The notes below the pieces were generated by a model that did not search any database, was not told the origin of the DNA, and was given only the letters and a program-made list of their open reading frames with translations. A stretch of DNA of 62,969 nucleotides from Nitrospirota bacterium. Its GTDB lineage: Bacteria > Nitrospirota > Thermodesulfovibrionia > Thermodesulfovibrionales > UBA6898. The stretch is taken from the NCBI GenBank assembly GCA_021811105.1, contig JAJZPM010000014.1:1-62969 (forward strand), given 5' to 3'. Shown piece by piece: positions 26,993-36,205 of the stretch (within the stretch, counting starts at the first letter, position 1; every line of letters begins with the position of its first letter). Position numbers and translations under genes: made by a program.

Positions 26993-27094
26993 GGGCCTCT
27001 TTTCCTCCGAAAGCTCACAAGTCAGCCTTTTTTGTGATAGACTTTATTGCATGTTGCAGAATAATTACACGGTAAAATTCATTCAGGTGCTGAG

Positions 27095-28231
27095 ATGAAG
27101 GTCAATATCGCGGATGTGCCAACTCTTGCGCGGCTGCTCAACAGGAAAAAGCGGCACGGAGGCGCCGGCTATGCCGTGGACCTTGGTGTCATCCTGAGAG
27201 AGATACTCACATGGGCAAACAGGCTGGTGCCTTCCGAATCCGGCTCCATTTTGCTCGATGATCCCCTGCTGAAATGGGATCCTCTGGGCAGAGGACAGCT
27301 TTTTTTTGCCGCCTGCTTCGGCAGGGGTTCACGCACCCTCGTCGGGACTTCTCTCGGAGAGGAGTGCGGGATCGCCGGGGTCACTTACCGCAGGGGGAGG
27401 CCTTACATAAGCAAGGATGTGCAAAAGGACGCCAGGTCTTATCCCGTGATTGACGGGAAAACCGGCTTTCAGACCAGGTCTATCATCTGCGCCCCGATCG
27501 TGATCGGCGGGGCCAAGATAGGGGTCATAGAGCTGATTAACAGAAAAGGTAAGGCGAACTATGACGAGCATGATCTTGCGCTCCTCGAAATCTTCGCCGG
27601 CTATACCGCTACGCTGGTGCACAACGCGCTGATCGGACGAATGTTCGAAGAACTCTCGAAGAAGGACTCCCTGACCGATCTGCATAACGACCGGTTTTTC
27701 TTCCACAGCCTCGAGCAGGAGGCGATGAAGGTCGTAAGGCAGGGCGGCGAGCTCTCGCTCATATTCTTCGATCTCGACAGGTTCAAGGAGGTGAACGATA
27801 CTCACGGGCACCTTGCCGGGAGCCGCGTACTGAAGGAAGTGGCCGATATCCTGAGAAGACTATTTATCGGTGTCAAGGCCGTGCTCGCACGCTACGGGGG
27901 AGACGAGTATGTGGTGGTACTCCCGGGGATGGATATCCGTGAGGCCGCGCGTTATGCGGAGAGGATACGCCACGACATCGCGGCGAATGTTTTTTTGAAG
28001 ACCGGGGACGGCGTGCGCGTACCGCGTCTTAACATACGGGGGGTAATTACCTGCAGCATCGGGGTCGCTTCTATGTCGCAGAGTATCAAGACGAGCGGGA
28101 GCGGCAGGGCGGTGGCCGAGTCTCTGATAAAGGCGGCCGACAGCGCTATGTATGCTGCAAAGGAACAGGGAAAAAACAGGGTCTTCCTGTCACAGGGCGG
28201 TCGTGTTCCGGCCAGGAAAAGAAGGAGATGA
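27095..28231 (+). CDS. GAF-GGDEF protein, probable diguanylate cyclase
   Basis: A 378-residue cytosolic signalling protein. An N-terminal GAF domain (about 30-180, with RSIICAPIVIGGAKIGVIELINR) would bind a small ligand. The C-terminal GGDEF domain (about 190-370) has YGGDEYVVV as active site, GGDEY being an accepted active variant, plus FFDLDRFKEVNDTHGH. It should make cyclic di-GMP. I see no RxxD inhibitory site immediately upstream of the signature. The stop codon directly precedes the next gene. Confidence 0.85.
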   Translation: MKVNIADVPTLARLLNRKKRHGGAGYAVDLGVILREILTWANRLVPSESGSILLDDPLLKWDPLGRGQLFFAACFGRGSRTLVGTSLGEECGIAGVTYRRGRPYISKDVQKDARSYPVIDGKTGFQTRSIICAPIVIGGAKIGVIELINRKGKANYDEHDLALLEIFAGYTATLVHNALIGRMFEELSKKDSLTDLHNDRFFFHSLEQEAMKVVRQGGELSLIFFDLDRFKEVNDTHGHLAGSRVLKEVADILRRLFIGVKAVLARYGGDEYVVVLPGMDIREAARYAERIRHDIAANVFLKTGDGVRVPRLNIRGVITCSIGVASMSQSIKTSGSGRAVAESLIKAADSAMYAAKEQGKNRVFLSQGGRVPARKRRR

Positions 28232-28232
28232 T

Positions 28233-31232
28233 ATGCGCGGGTTTATGAGGGGTTTGTTCGTGACTTTTTTTTTATTCCTGCCGGTGGTCTCGTACGGGAT
28301 GGAAAGCCTGCCGGCCAATAGTATTACCGTTCGTTTCGATCTCGAGCGGCATTTGCTGAGGGGGGTTTCGAAAATTGTCCTTCCGGCCGGCGGCGAGGCT
28401 GCAGTCGACCTGTCGGGACTCAGGGTCCTCTCCGCAACCGTCGACGGCGTTGCGCTTGAGACAGGGCCGAAGACTTCGGTGGTCACCTTCGGTCCGAGCA
28501 GGTCTGCGGAGACCGTGGTGATAGAATATGAAATGGAGGCCGCTGCTGTCCCTGCCGCCGAAATGGAAAAGAACCCGGGAGTTGTTCAAGGCAATCTGAT
28601 CGAGCCTTCCGGCATCGTGCTCATGGGCGGCTGGTATCCTTCGGTAAGGGGCCTGTCGGTCTATAGCCTCACCGCGGTCCTTCCCTCCGGGTTCGAAGGG
28701 ATTTCGGAGGCCGACCAGGTTACCGTGCGGGAGACTGCTGACGGGAAAAAGGAGTTTGTCTTCTCTTTCCCGCATCCGGTCGGCGGGATCACCCTTGTCG
28801 GGGGAAGCTATAAAGTGCAAAGAGAGGATTTCAAGGGCACGGAAATAGCAACCTATTTCCTTCCCGAGGATGCCGGACTCGCGAATAAATACATCGAGTA
28901 CGCCAAGAAATACCTCGGAATGTATAATGACCTGATCGGGCCATACCGCTATAAAAGGTTTTCGATTGTCGAGAACGTGCTGCCGACGGGTTATTCTTTT
29001 CCGACGTATACGCTCCTCGGCCGTGAGGTGGTGAGACTGCCGTTTATCTTGGAGACCTCGCTCGGACATGAGATACTTCACCAGTGGTTCGGCAATATGG
29101 TGTATGTCGACTATAAGGGCGGAAACTGGTCCGAGGGCCTGACCACTTACCTCGCAGACCAGAGGTACGAAGAGATAAAAGGCGAAGGATGGGACTACCG
29201 GAAGCAGATCCTGATATCTTTTGGCAGTTACGTGAATGCCGACAACGACTTTCCGCTGGACGCCTTTACGGGCCGGATGGATTACGCCTCCAGGGCGATC
29301 GGGTACGGGAAATGCGCTATGGTCTTCCATATGCTCAGGATGCGCGTCGGGGACCAGAAGTTTTTCGATGGGATCAGGGCCTTTGTCGAAAAGAACAGTT
29401 TCCGGCGTGCTTCGTGGACGGACATCGAGGCCGCCTTCGAGACCGTCACGGGCAAGGACCTTTCATGGTACTTCAAGCAGTGGCTGGAAGAAAAGGGCGG
29501 GCCGCAGATCGAGGTGAAGAATGCGGAATTGTCGTATAGGGGGTCGACAGCGGTCGTCTCTTTCGAACTGGAACAGAAGGGGAAGGATTTTAGGTTCCTC
29601 CTGCCGGTTGCGGTAAAAACTAAGGGGGGAGAAACAACGAAGACTTTCGAGATAGAGAAGAAAAAGACTCGGCTTGAGATCGAAACGAAAGGGTCACCCA
29701 CGGAACTGGTCATCGACGGCAATTACGACCTGTTCAGAGCGCTGTCGGAAAAAGAATTTCCACCGGTGATATCGCGGCTTCTGGGCGATCCCAAGAAGAT
29801 CTTCGTAATGCAGGAAGGGAAGAAGGGGGACGGGTCTTCGGCGGTTGCCGAGTACCTGAAAAATGAGGGATTTGCGCAGAAGAAGGAGCATGAGGTTTCC
29901 TACGACGACTTTAAGACTTCGTCCTTATTGATCTTCGGCTCCGACAGCCCCCTGGCGGAAAGCCTCTACGGTAAGGGCGGCAAGAACGATCAGGATTTTG
30001 TGCTCGTTATGCGGGAAAATCCGTATAACCCGAAAGGGGTGATCGCGGTCGTCGACGGTCCTGCCTCAGAGGACATGATAGGGTATCTCCGGAGGATGAC
30101 GCACTACGGTAAATACAGCGGGATATCATTCATGGGAGGGAAAAACACCTTGAAAGACATAGACGCGAGCGCCAGGGGGATGACCCGGAAAGTCGCGGGC
30201 GAAGTTCCCGGGGTCGAGATAGCCCGCCTGATCGATATGCCCGTCGCGATCGACAAGGCTGCCGGAAAGAAGATCGTGTACGTGGGAGAACAGCATGATA
30301 ATTTCGCACACCACCGGGTTGAGTATGAGGTAATCCGCAAACTGCACGAGAGGGGCAATAAGATCGCAATCGGGATGGAGATGTTCCAGAAGCCGTTCCA
30401 AAAGGCACTCGACGATTACATCTCGGGCACCATCGATGAGCGGGAGTTCCTGAAAAAATCGGAATATTTTAAACAGTGGGGGTTCGACTATACACTCTAT
30501 CGCGAGATCCTGCTCTATGCGAGACAGTTCAAGATACCGGTCATCGCCCTGAATATCAGGAAGGCAATTGTATCGAAGGTCTTCAAGGAGGGGCTTTATG
30601 CTCTTACACCGGAAGAGAGAAAAGAGATCCCGCAGGATATGGATCTTTCCGATATGGCGTATAAGGCGAGGCTGAAACAGTTCTTCGAAATGCACAAAGG
30701 CGCAGAGAGCAGCAACTTCGATTTTTTCTACCAGGCGCAGGTCCTCTGGGACGAATCGATGGCGCACAATCTGGCGGCGTTCATGAAAAAGGACCCTGGC
30801 TATCAGGTCGTGGTCGTGGCGGGGATGGGCCATCTCGCCTTTGGTTCGGGCATCCCCAAGCGGGCGTACAGACTTAACGGCCAGGAATATTCAATCATTC
30901 TGAACGATAGCGATATCGAAAAAAATATCTCTGATTTTGTCCTTTTCCCCTCTCCGATCAAGCCGCCCGAGACGCCGAAACTCGGCGTGATTCTGAAAGA
31001 GGAAAAAGGCATGGTTGCGATTGAGTCGCTCATGCCAGGTGGCGTGGCTGATAAGGCCGGCCTCAAAAAAGGGGACGTGATTTTGGCGATGGACAATACG
31101 AAGATAGAAAGCGCAGACGACGTTAGGATATTTCTGCTGTACAAAAAAGCCGGGGATACGGTCACGGTCAGGGTGCGGCGGCAGAGGTTTCTCTTCGGAC
31201 CGGTGGAGAAGGAGATTCGGGTAACCTTGTGA
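28233..31232 (+). CDS. M1-type metallopeptidase / ChaN-like / PDZ fusion, exported
   Basis: A 999-residue protein starting at ATG 28233 with GAAGGAGA before it. A signal peptide (about 1-22, ending SYG) leads into an M1-like peptidase: H279-E-I-L-H283 and E301 (GNWSEGLTTYLA) bind zinc. Residues of about 665-905 match the ChaN family of haem-binding iron-regulated lipoproteins (VYVGEQHDN, IGMEMFQ, VVVAGMGHLAFG). A PDZ domain closes the protein (about 915-999; VAIESLMPGGVADKAGLKKGDVIL). No lipobox is visible, so it is probably periplasmic. The three-part fusion is unusual and suggests peptide or haem-peptide processing, which is an inference. Confidence 0.82.
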   Translation: MRGFMRGLFVTFFLFLPVVSYGMESLPANSITVRFDLERHLLRGVSKIVLPAGGEAAVDLSGLRVLSATVDGVALETGPKTSVVTFGPSRSAETVVIEYEMEAAAVPAAEMEKNPGVVQGNLIEPSGIVLMGGWYPSVRGLSVYSLTAVLPSGFEGISEADQVTVRETADGKKEFVFSFPHPVGGITLVGGSYKVQREDFKGTEIATYFLPEDAGLANKYIEYAKKYLGMYNDLIGPYRYKRFSIVENVLPTGYSFPTYTLLGREVVRLPFILETSLGHEILHQWFGNMVYVDYKGGNWSEGLTTYLADQRYEEIKGEGWDYRKQILISFGSYVNADNDFPLDAFTGRMDYASRAIGYGKCAMVFHMLRMRVGDQKFFDGIRAFVEKNSFRRASWTDIEAAFETVTGKDLSWYFKQWLEEKGGPQIEVKNAELSYRGSTAVVSFELEQKGKDFRFLLPVAVKTKGGETTKTFEIEKKKTRLEIETKGSPTELVIDGNYDLFRALSEKEFPPVISRLLGDPKKIFVMQEGKKGDGSSAVAEYLKNEGFAQKKEHEVSYDDFKTSSLLIFGSDSPLAESLYGKGGKNDQDFVLVMRENPYNPKGVIAVVDGPASEDMIGYLRRMTHYGKYSGISFMGGKNTLKDIDASARGMTRKVAGEVPGVEIARLIDMPVAIDKAAGKKIVYVGEQHDNFAHHRVEYEVIRKLHERGNKIAIGMEMFQKPFQKALDDYISGTIDEREFLKKSEYFKQWGFDYTLYREILLYARQFKIPVIALNIRKAIVSKVFKEGLYALTPEERKEIPQDMDLSDMAYKARLKQFFEMHKGAESSNFDFFYQAQVLWDESMAHNLAAFMKKDPGYQVVVVAGMGHLAFGSGIPKRAYRLNGQEYSIILNDSDIEKNISDFVLFPSPIKPPETPKLGVILKEEKGMVAIESLMPGGVADKAGLKKGDVILAMDNTKIESADDVRIFLLYKKAGDTVTVRVRRQRFLFGPVEKEIRVTL

Positions 31233-31254
31233 GTCGGAGATGCAAGAGATCAAT

Positions 31255-31283
31255 AAAAAAGGGCTCTTAACGAGCCCTTTTTT
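31255..31283. terminator. Bidirectional intrinsic terminator
   Basis: A-run, GGGCTC/GAGCCC stem and T-run. It serves the fusion gene on the plus strand and the small lipoprotein gene on the minus strand. Confidence 0.88.
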
Positions 31284-31304
31284 GTGTCAATAACCGGCGT
31301 TAAA

Positions 31305-31511
31305 TTATTTGCCGGCCGGAGCAGGAGCCGGAGCGGGAGCTTCCGCAGGCTTCTCGCCGCCCGGAGCCGGAGCAGGTGCCTGTTCAGGCGCAGGAGCCGT
31401 AGCGGGCGCGGGGGCCGGCGCAGGGGCTTCCTCCTTCTTCTGGCATCCTATCGTCAGCGCCAAAGAAAGAACCATTATCAGTGTAAGCATTATCGCCAAG
31501 AGTTTCTTCAT
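31305..31511 (-). CDS. Small Ala/Pro-rich lipoprotein
   Basis: A 68-residue protein. A short signal peptide ends in the lipobox LTIGC (Cys at about 23) and is followed by KKEE and then a low-complexity Ala-Pro tail with repeated PAPAPA units and a final K. It is probably a membrane-anchored spacer or surface lipoprotein of unknown function. I chose the ATG at 31511, 10 bases after AAGGAGG; a GTG four codons upstream is too close to that site. The tail repeat may vary between strains. Confidence 0.75.
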   Translation of the reverse strand: MKKLLAIMLTLIMVLSLALTIGCQKKEEAPAPAPAPATAPAPEQAPAPAPGGEKPAEAPAPAPAPAGK

Positions 31512-31842
31512 CGTTCTACACACCTCCTTTCATACGTAAGATAAAGTCAATTCGCTGAACTGGAATCTTGCATATTATATATTATAAAGAAAAATACTGC
31601 TTGTCTATTTTCTCGGCCGGAAAAAATCCAGCCCGCAAGCGATACATCGGAAATAATTCAAATGCACATCCCATGCCACAGAAATTCAGTCCAATTTACC
31701 GCGCACCGCCCCCCAATACATTCCCTTTTGAGAAACCCGTTTCCTAATAAGGGAAAAAAGTTCCCGTCGCTCCTCCTGATTTTGTCTGCGCTGTCCGGCC
31801 CATTTTCTTGTCTATCCTCCAGCCCGCAGGGTATAATGCGTA
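31512..31842. other. Divergent intergenic region
   Basis: It holds the promoter of the small lipoprotein (minus strand, TAGACA with TAATAT 17 bases on, near 31572-31600) and the thiD promoter at its right end. No gene is seen in between. Confidence 0.4.
31808..31837 (+). promoter_or_regulatory. thiD promoter, leaderless type
   Basis: TTGTCT (31808-31813), an 18-base spacer and TATAAT (31832-31837), with the ATG starting 6 bases after the box at 31843. Confidence 0.6.
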
Positions 31843-32604
31843 ATGATTGCGGTATTGACTATCGCAGGGTCTGATCCATCGGGTGGAGCGGGTATTCAAC
31901 AGGACCTTAAGGTCTTCCGGTCCTTTGGGACATATGGTCTGTCCGTCGTTTCTTCGCTGACCGCGCAGAGCTCCGCCGGTGTGGCAGGCGTCATGGCAGT
32001 GCCGGGAAAGTTTGTGACGAAGCAACTCGCAGTCGTTGTCGCCGATATCATGCCCGATGCGATTAAGACAGGCATGCTTTACAGTGAGGAGAACGTGAAT
32101 GCCGTTGCCGCGGCCATCAGGAGGTTTTCTCTTCCGAACGTTGTGGTCGACCCGGTGATTCGTTCTTCAACGGGCAGAAGCCTCTGCATGGGAAACGTCC
32201 CCGGTGCGATGAAAAAGAGATTGCTGCCGCTCTGCACGGTGGTGACGCCGAATATCCACGAGGCGTCTATACTGAGCGGCATGCGGATCAGGACACTGAG
32301 GGACATGGAAAAGGCGGCGGTGAAGCTGGCGCATCTCGGCGCTGGAAGTGTGATCATCACCGGCGGACATCTCGAAGCAGCGGCAACCGATCTCGTCTAT
32401 GACGGCCGGTTCCATTACCTGAAGGGCAGAAAGATTTCCGGTGAATATCACGGAACGGGCTGCACCTTTTCGGCTGCGCTCGCCTCGCTGCTGGCGAAAG
32501 GGGAGAGCGTTCCAAGTGCGGCGTTAAAGGCAAAAAAATTTATGGGCAGTGCTTTCAGGAAAACCTTTAGCCCGGGAACGGGCATGAGACTTTTCGATAT
32601 ATAA
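31843..32604 (+). CDS. thiD: Hydroxymethylpyrimidine (phosphate) kinase ThiD
   Basis: A 253-residue ribokinase-fold enzyme that phosphorylates HMP and HMP-P for thiamine synthesis. Blocks: TIAGSDPSGGAGIQQDLK, the VVDPVIRSSTG region and the anion-hole/catalytic GTGCTFSAALAS. It is separate from the thiSGEC operon and has no TPP riboswitch; the -10 box sits 5 bases before the ATG. It is not fused to ThiE or ThiN. Confidence 0.92.
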   Translation: MIAVLTIAGSDPSGGAGIQQDLKVFRSFGTYGLSVVSSLTAQSSAGVAGVMAVPGKFVTKQLAVVVADIMPDAIKTGMLYSEENVNAVAAAIRRFSLPNVVVDPVIRSSTGRSLCMGNVPGAMKKRLLPLCTVVTPNIHEASILSGMRIRTLRDMEKAAVKLAHLGAGSVIITGGHLEAAATDLVYDGRFHYLKGRKISGEYHGTGCTFSAALASLLAKGESVPSAALKAKKFMGSAFRKTFSPGTGMRLFDI

Positions 32605-32704
32605 TGCGACAGTGGGAGTGAGTGAAGGCAGAAATGCTATGGTCCTGCGGGTTTTTTCTCAGAATAGAGTAGACTTCCCGGCCGCGGGTAATTAATAATA
32701 AAAG

Positions 32705-34069
32705 ATGTCCAAAACAAAGACTTATTATCAGTGCCAGTCATGCGGCCACGCGAGCCCGAAGTGGCTGGGCAAATGCCCCGACTGCGGGAGCTGGAACAGT
32801 TTTGTCGAGGAAAAGTCTGTCCCCCCGGGGCGACGTACCTCCGGCATCGATACGTTGGGCAAGACGGCGCCTGTTGCACTTGGCGCCATCGACACTGTCT
32901 CTGAAAGCAGGACGCCTACAGGTCTTCAGGAATTCGACCGGGTCCTCGGCGGTGGGGTAGTGCCGGGGTCCGTGGTCTTGGTCGGCGGGGACCCCGGCAT
33001 AGGGAAATCAACACTCCTCCTTCAGACCTTCTCCGGCCTCTCAAAAAAATCCGGGAAATTGCTCTATGTCTCTGGTGAAGAGTCCCCAAGGCAGATCAAG
33101 ATGAGGGCCGACAGGCTTACTGTAAACGCCGACAACATCATCCTGCTGCCCGAGACGTCGTTGGAAGGAATTCTCGACACGGCGGCAAAGCTTTCTCCCG
33201 AGGCGATGGTTGTGGACTCGATCCAGACGGTCTATACCCAGGAGATGCTCTCAGCGCCGGGATCGGTCGGCCAGGTCCGGGAATGCTCTGCGAAGCTTAT
33301 GCTCTTTGCGAAGCGCTCGGGCATCCCGGTCTTTATCGTGGGGCATGTCACGAAAGAAGGTACGATCGCGGGGCCTCGCGTGCTCGAACACATTGTCGAC
33401 ACCGTGTTATATTTCGAAGGCGACAGGGGACATTCCTATCGCATACTCCGGACGATGAAAAACAGGTTCGGCTCCACGAATGAGATAGGAGTGTTCGAAA
33501 TGTCCGATGCGGGGCTGAGGGAGGTCGACAACCCGTCGGAGTTGTTCCTTTCAGAACGGCCTCGGAACGTCTCGGGTTCTGCCGTAGTGGCGAGCCTCGA
33601 AGGCACAAGGCCTCTGATGGTCGAGGTGCAGGCGCTCGTGTCGCAGACGAACTTCGGCATGCCGAGAAGGACTTCCATCGGGGTCGACTTCAACAGGGTC
33701 AACCTTCTCGTCGCGGTGCTCGAAAAGAGGGCGGGGCTCCACCTGGGCGGCATGGACATCTTCGTAAACGTCGTCGGCGGGCTGAAGATAATGGAACCCG
33801 CAGTGGACCTCGGTATTGTCGCCACGGTATCCTCATCTGTGAGAGAGGTGCCGGTGGACCCGAGGACATGTGTCTTCGGCGAAGTGGGACTTTCGGGCGA
33901 GGTGCGCGCTGTGGCGCAGGCCGAAGCGAGGCTGCGGGAGGCGGCGAAGATCGGCTTCAAAAAGGCGATAGTCCCCGCGGGCAATGCGGAGAAGATCAAA
34001 AACGATCAGGGACTCGAAATAATGGGGGTGAGAGATGTCGAGGCATGCATCGAAGCTGTTCTTTCTTAG
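32705..34069 (+). CDS. radA: DNA repair protein RadA
   Basis: A 454-residue RecA-like ATPase that promotes branch migration in recombinational repair. A four-cysteine zinc finger is at residues 9-26 (CQSCGHASPKWLGKCPDC), Walker A is GGDPGIGKST, the RadA-specific KNRFG motif is present, and a Lon-protease-like C-terminal domain occupies about 280-450. It overlaps the next lipoprotein gene by 35 bases. A TAATAA-like box shortly before the ATG and the lack of a ribosome site suggest another near-leaderless start. Confidence 0.95.
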   Translation: MSKTKTYYQCQSCGHASPKWLGKCPDCGSWNSFVEEKSVPPGRRTSGIDTLGKTAPVALGAIDTVSESRTPTGLQEFDRVLGGGVVPGSVVLVGGDPGIGKSTLLLQTFSGLSKKSGKLLYVSGEESPRQIKMRADRLTVNADNIILLPETSLEGILDTAAKLSPEAMVVDSIQTVYTQEMLSAPGSVGQVRECSAKLMLFAKRSGIPVFIVGHVTKEGTIAGPRVLEHIVDTVLYFEGDRGHSYRILRTMKNRFGSTNEIGVFEMSDAGLREVDNPSELFLSERPRNVSGSAVVASLEGTRPLMVEVQALVSQTNFGMPRRTSIGVDFNRVNLLVAVLEKRAGLHLGGMDIFVNVVGGLKIMEPAVDLGIVATVSSSVREVPVDPRTCVFGEVGLSGEVRAVAQAEARLREAAKIGFKKAIVPAGNAEKIKNDQGLEIMGVRDVEACIEAVLS

Positions 34070-34658
34070 TCTTGTATTTTTCTTAGCTGCCTGCGCGCCG
34101 AAAAAAATAGCGATGCCCTCCTATGAGGGAAGGGCCTTCAGCGACGTCCTCGCGGAAAGGAGCGGTATTTCAGGGATCGACGCTAAGCTTGCGATCCTCT
34201 TCGAAAGAAACGGTTCCGAAATCAGTGGAGACGCCGCCCTCGACATATCAAGGTCAGGCGACCTGAGCCTCCGGGTCTACTCACTCGGGTTTCTTGCGAT
34301 GGAACTGACCTCGCGGGACGGGCGCGTGAAGAGCTATCCTCCCCTTGACAGCGGAAAGAAACTCATACTTACCGAGGGATTAAGGGACTGCCTCTTCTGG
34401 TGGGACATGAAGGACTATGTCTTTAGTGAGGAAAACGGCTGCTATCTGCTGAAGAGTCCCGACCGTGAACTGTGGATCGATAAGAAAACGTTTCTCCCCA
34501 ACAGGCAGACGATGCGTTTCGAGGACGGTAAGGTGCTGAATATCTACTACAGCGAGCCGGCGAATGACGACGACATATGGTATCAGTCGAAGATCCGGAT
34601 CGAGCTGTCGAGATATGCCGTTACCCTCACGATCAAGAAGATGACCTTCAAGTCGTAG
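34035..34658 (+). CDS. Lipoprotein, LolB/DUF4292-like
   Basis: A 207-residue protein with a signal peptide and lipobox LAAC (Cys at about 20), followed by a beta-rich domain (FERNGSEISGDAALDISRSGDLSLRVYSLGFLAMEL). This pattern resembles the LolA/LolB-like beta-fold lipoproteins that carry lipids or lipoproteins to the outer membrane. It overlaps the radA 3' end, so the two are probably co-translated. The specific function is unknown. Confidence 0.7.
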   Translation: MSRHASKLFFLSLVFFLAACAPKKIAMPSYEGRAFSDVLAERSGISGIDAKLAILFERNGSEISGDAALDISRSGDLSLRVYSLGFLAMELTSRDGRVKSYPPLDSGKKLILTEGLRDCLFWWDMKDYVFSEENGCYLLKSPDRELWIDKKTFLPNRQTMRFEDGKVLNIYYSEPANDDDIWYQSKIRIELSRYAVTLTIKKMTFKS

Positions 34659-34905
34659 AGGTTTCTTCCTCTGCTGCCTTCACCGATATTTTTCTTCGCA
34701 TCTTACCTTGACAGCGGCTCCTCACCATGATACCTATCAAATAACTATCTAGAAGTGGGCCTGGGCCTCTGCAAAATTTATTGACTAACGGAGACGCGGG
34801 GGCTTATTTTTTTGTCCTATGCGAGGACATCCCAGGGGTGGGCGAAATCCGCGGTTGCGGATTTCTAAAAGAGAAAGGTCTTTTTTGTGAGAGAGGAGGA
34901 AGAAT
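34659..34905. other. Structured leader region ahead of the Slp-like gene
   Basis: A possible promoter TTGACT is at about 34781. It is followed by successive hairpins: GTCCTATGCGAGGAC (about 34816), CCCAGGGGTGGG, and GAAATCCGC-GGTT-GCGGATTTC (about 34845-34866), then the GAGGAGGAAG ribosome site. No gene is seen. Confidence 0.4.
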
Positions 34906-35553
34906 ATGGCACGTTACAGGATTCACCGAACGCTGTTGATGAGTCTATTGCTCTTCATTTTTGCGTCTTCGTGCGCTTCGCCGATTTCTCAGCGTTACCG
35001 TCAGGAGGCGGCGCCCGGTCTGACATTCCCGACGGTGCTTGGAAATCCGTCAAAGTATAAGGGACAGACAGTAATCTGGGGCGGCACGATCATCAGGTCC
35101 GTCAACCATAAAGAGGGTTCCGAACTCTTCATCCTGGAACTGCCGTTAGGCGCGAGGGACAGACCGGAAGCCGGTGAGAATGCCCGCGGCAGGTTTATCG
35201 CCGAGAGCAAGAGCTATCTCGACCCTCTGATTTATCGCAGGGGAAGAAAGGTCACAGTGGCAGGCACAATAACAGGGGAAAAGGAAGTAGTAAGCGGGAA
35301 GAGCAAACTTCCCTACATCTATCCTCTGGTCGCAATAGAGGAGATTCACCTCTGGAAAAAAGTAACACGCGGGTATCCTTATTACCCATACGGATGGGGG
35401 TGGGGAGGTCCTTACTACGGGACCCCATGGCCTTATGGCGGCGGATTTTTCGGCGATGATTTTTACGGGGACGAATTTGGGGGTGAAGACGAGTTCGAAG
35501 GCGGGCATGATTTCGATGAGGGCGGTGGACGAGGGGAGGAGGGAGGACGCTGA
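34906..35553 (+). CDS. Slp-family outer-membrane lipoprotein
   Basis: A 215-residue protein. A signal peptide ends in SSC (lipobox Cys at about 23), then the Slp domain (about 35-150): LGNPSKYKGQTVIWGGTIIR, RFIAESKSYLDPLIYRRGRKVTVAG and a K-L-PYIYPLVAIEEIHLW close. The last 60 residues are Tyr/Pro/Gly-rich and then Asp/Glu/Gly-rich, a likely disordered or surface tail not typical of E. coli Slp. The ribosome site is strong. Slp proteins are linked to stationary-phase and acid stress in enterics; the role here is unknown. Confidence 0.85.
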   Translation: MARYRIHRTLLMSLLLFIFASSCASPISQRYRQEAAPGLTFPTVLGNPSKYKGQTVIWGGTIIRSVNHKEGSELFILELPLGARDRPEAGENARGRFIAESKSYLDPLIYRRGRKVTVAGTITGEKEVVSGKSKLPYIYPLVAIEEIHLWKKVTRGYPYYPYGWGWGGPYYGTPWPYGGGFFGDDFYGDEFGGEDEFEGGHDFDEGGGRGEEGGR

Positions 35554-36205
35554 CCGCGCCTCTCTATACTGACGCGCATTTGATCACTGTCCTGGTTCCA
35601 TTGCTGAGACAGTTCAATCTTCTTCAATAAGGGCTCTAATTGCTTTGCGTCGGAAAAAGTATCAGAAAGACGTAGTGGAACGGTTTAAACCTGGAATATG
35701 CATATCGCGAGTCTCCTGCGCCGGGCGCTGAGGGAGCCGGAGCCGCTCCAGAGGCTCTCAGGCAGGCATGAGTACCCGGGGAGGGTGGTCGAGGCATTCG
35801 TATAGCGCTCGCGGTGTTGATCGTCGCGTCGGTCCTCGCGGGCATTCTTTTCCTGCGGCATCACAGACCGCCGGACAAAATCCCTTAGAAGAGACACAAA
35901 AAGAAAAAATTTTGCCCTCCGTCAGACCACACACCACGACGGCAGTTTACAACTATTAAAGGTCTCATAATTGAATGCACATTTCCGGAAAATCTACCCT
36001 CGCCCATCCAGGATCATAACTCCCCTTTTACCCCCTCTTATCTTTTCTCCTCGGCGAATCCGCCTGAGTGCGGAAAGAGGGGGAGAGGCGGAGCCTGGGG
36101 GCGTTACTCCTAAGGCAAAATTCCTCCCTTTGGAAAAGGGAGGTTAGGAGGGATTTTATGATAATTATGTGCATGCTATTTCGAGACTGTTAATAACTTC
36201 CCCGG
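35554..36205. other. Gene-free stretch with degraded coding sequence and a repeat
   Basis: No intact gene. One short frame near 35805-35885 encodes a membrane-helix-like run (IALAVLIVASVLAGILFL) but has no start codon, while a short neighbouring frame ends just before it, so a frameshifted remnant is possible. A dispersed repeat fills 36020-36165. Confidence 0.4.
36020..36165. repeat. Dispersed intergenic repeat, copy A
   Basis: It contains a 27-base core (36047-36073) that matches, as reverse complement with one mismatch, the core of copy C at 54956-54982. It ends with a CCTCCCTTT/AAAGGGAGG hairpin and GGAGGGATTTT. Confidence 0.75.

Noticed and set aside
31305-31539. Plus-strand Ala/Gly-rich frames opposite the small lipoprotein
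   Set aside because: They are the reverse reading of the Ala-Pro codon repeat; the minus strand has the signal peptide, lipobox and ribosome site.
35636-35959. Short open frames on both strands in the gap after the Slp-like gene
   Set aside because: None has a ribosome site or recognisable domain; a membrane-helix-like run lacks a start codon.
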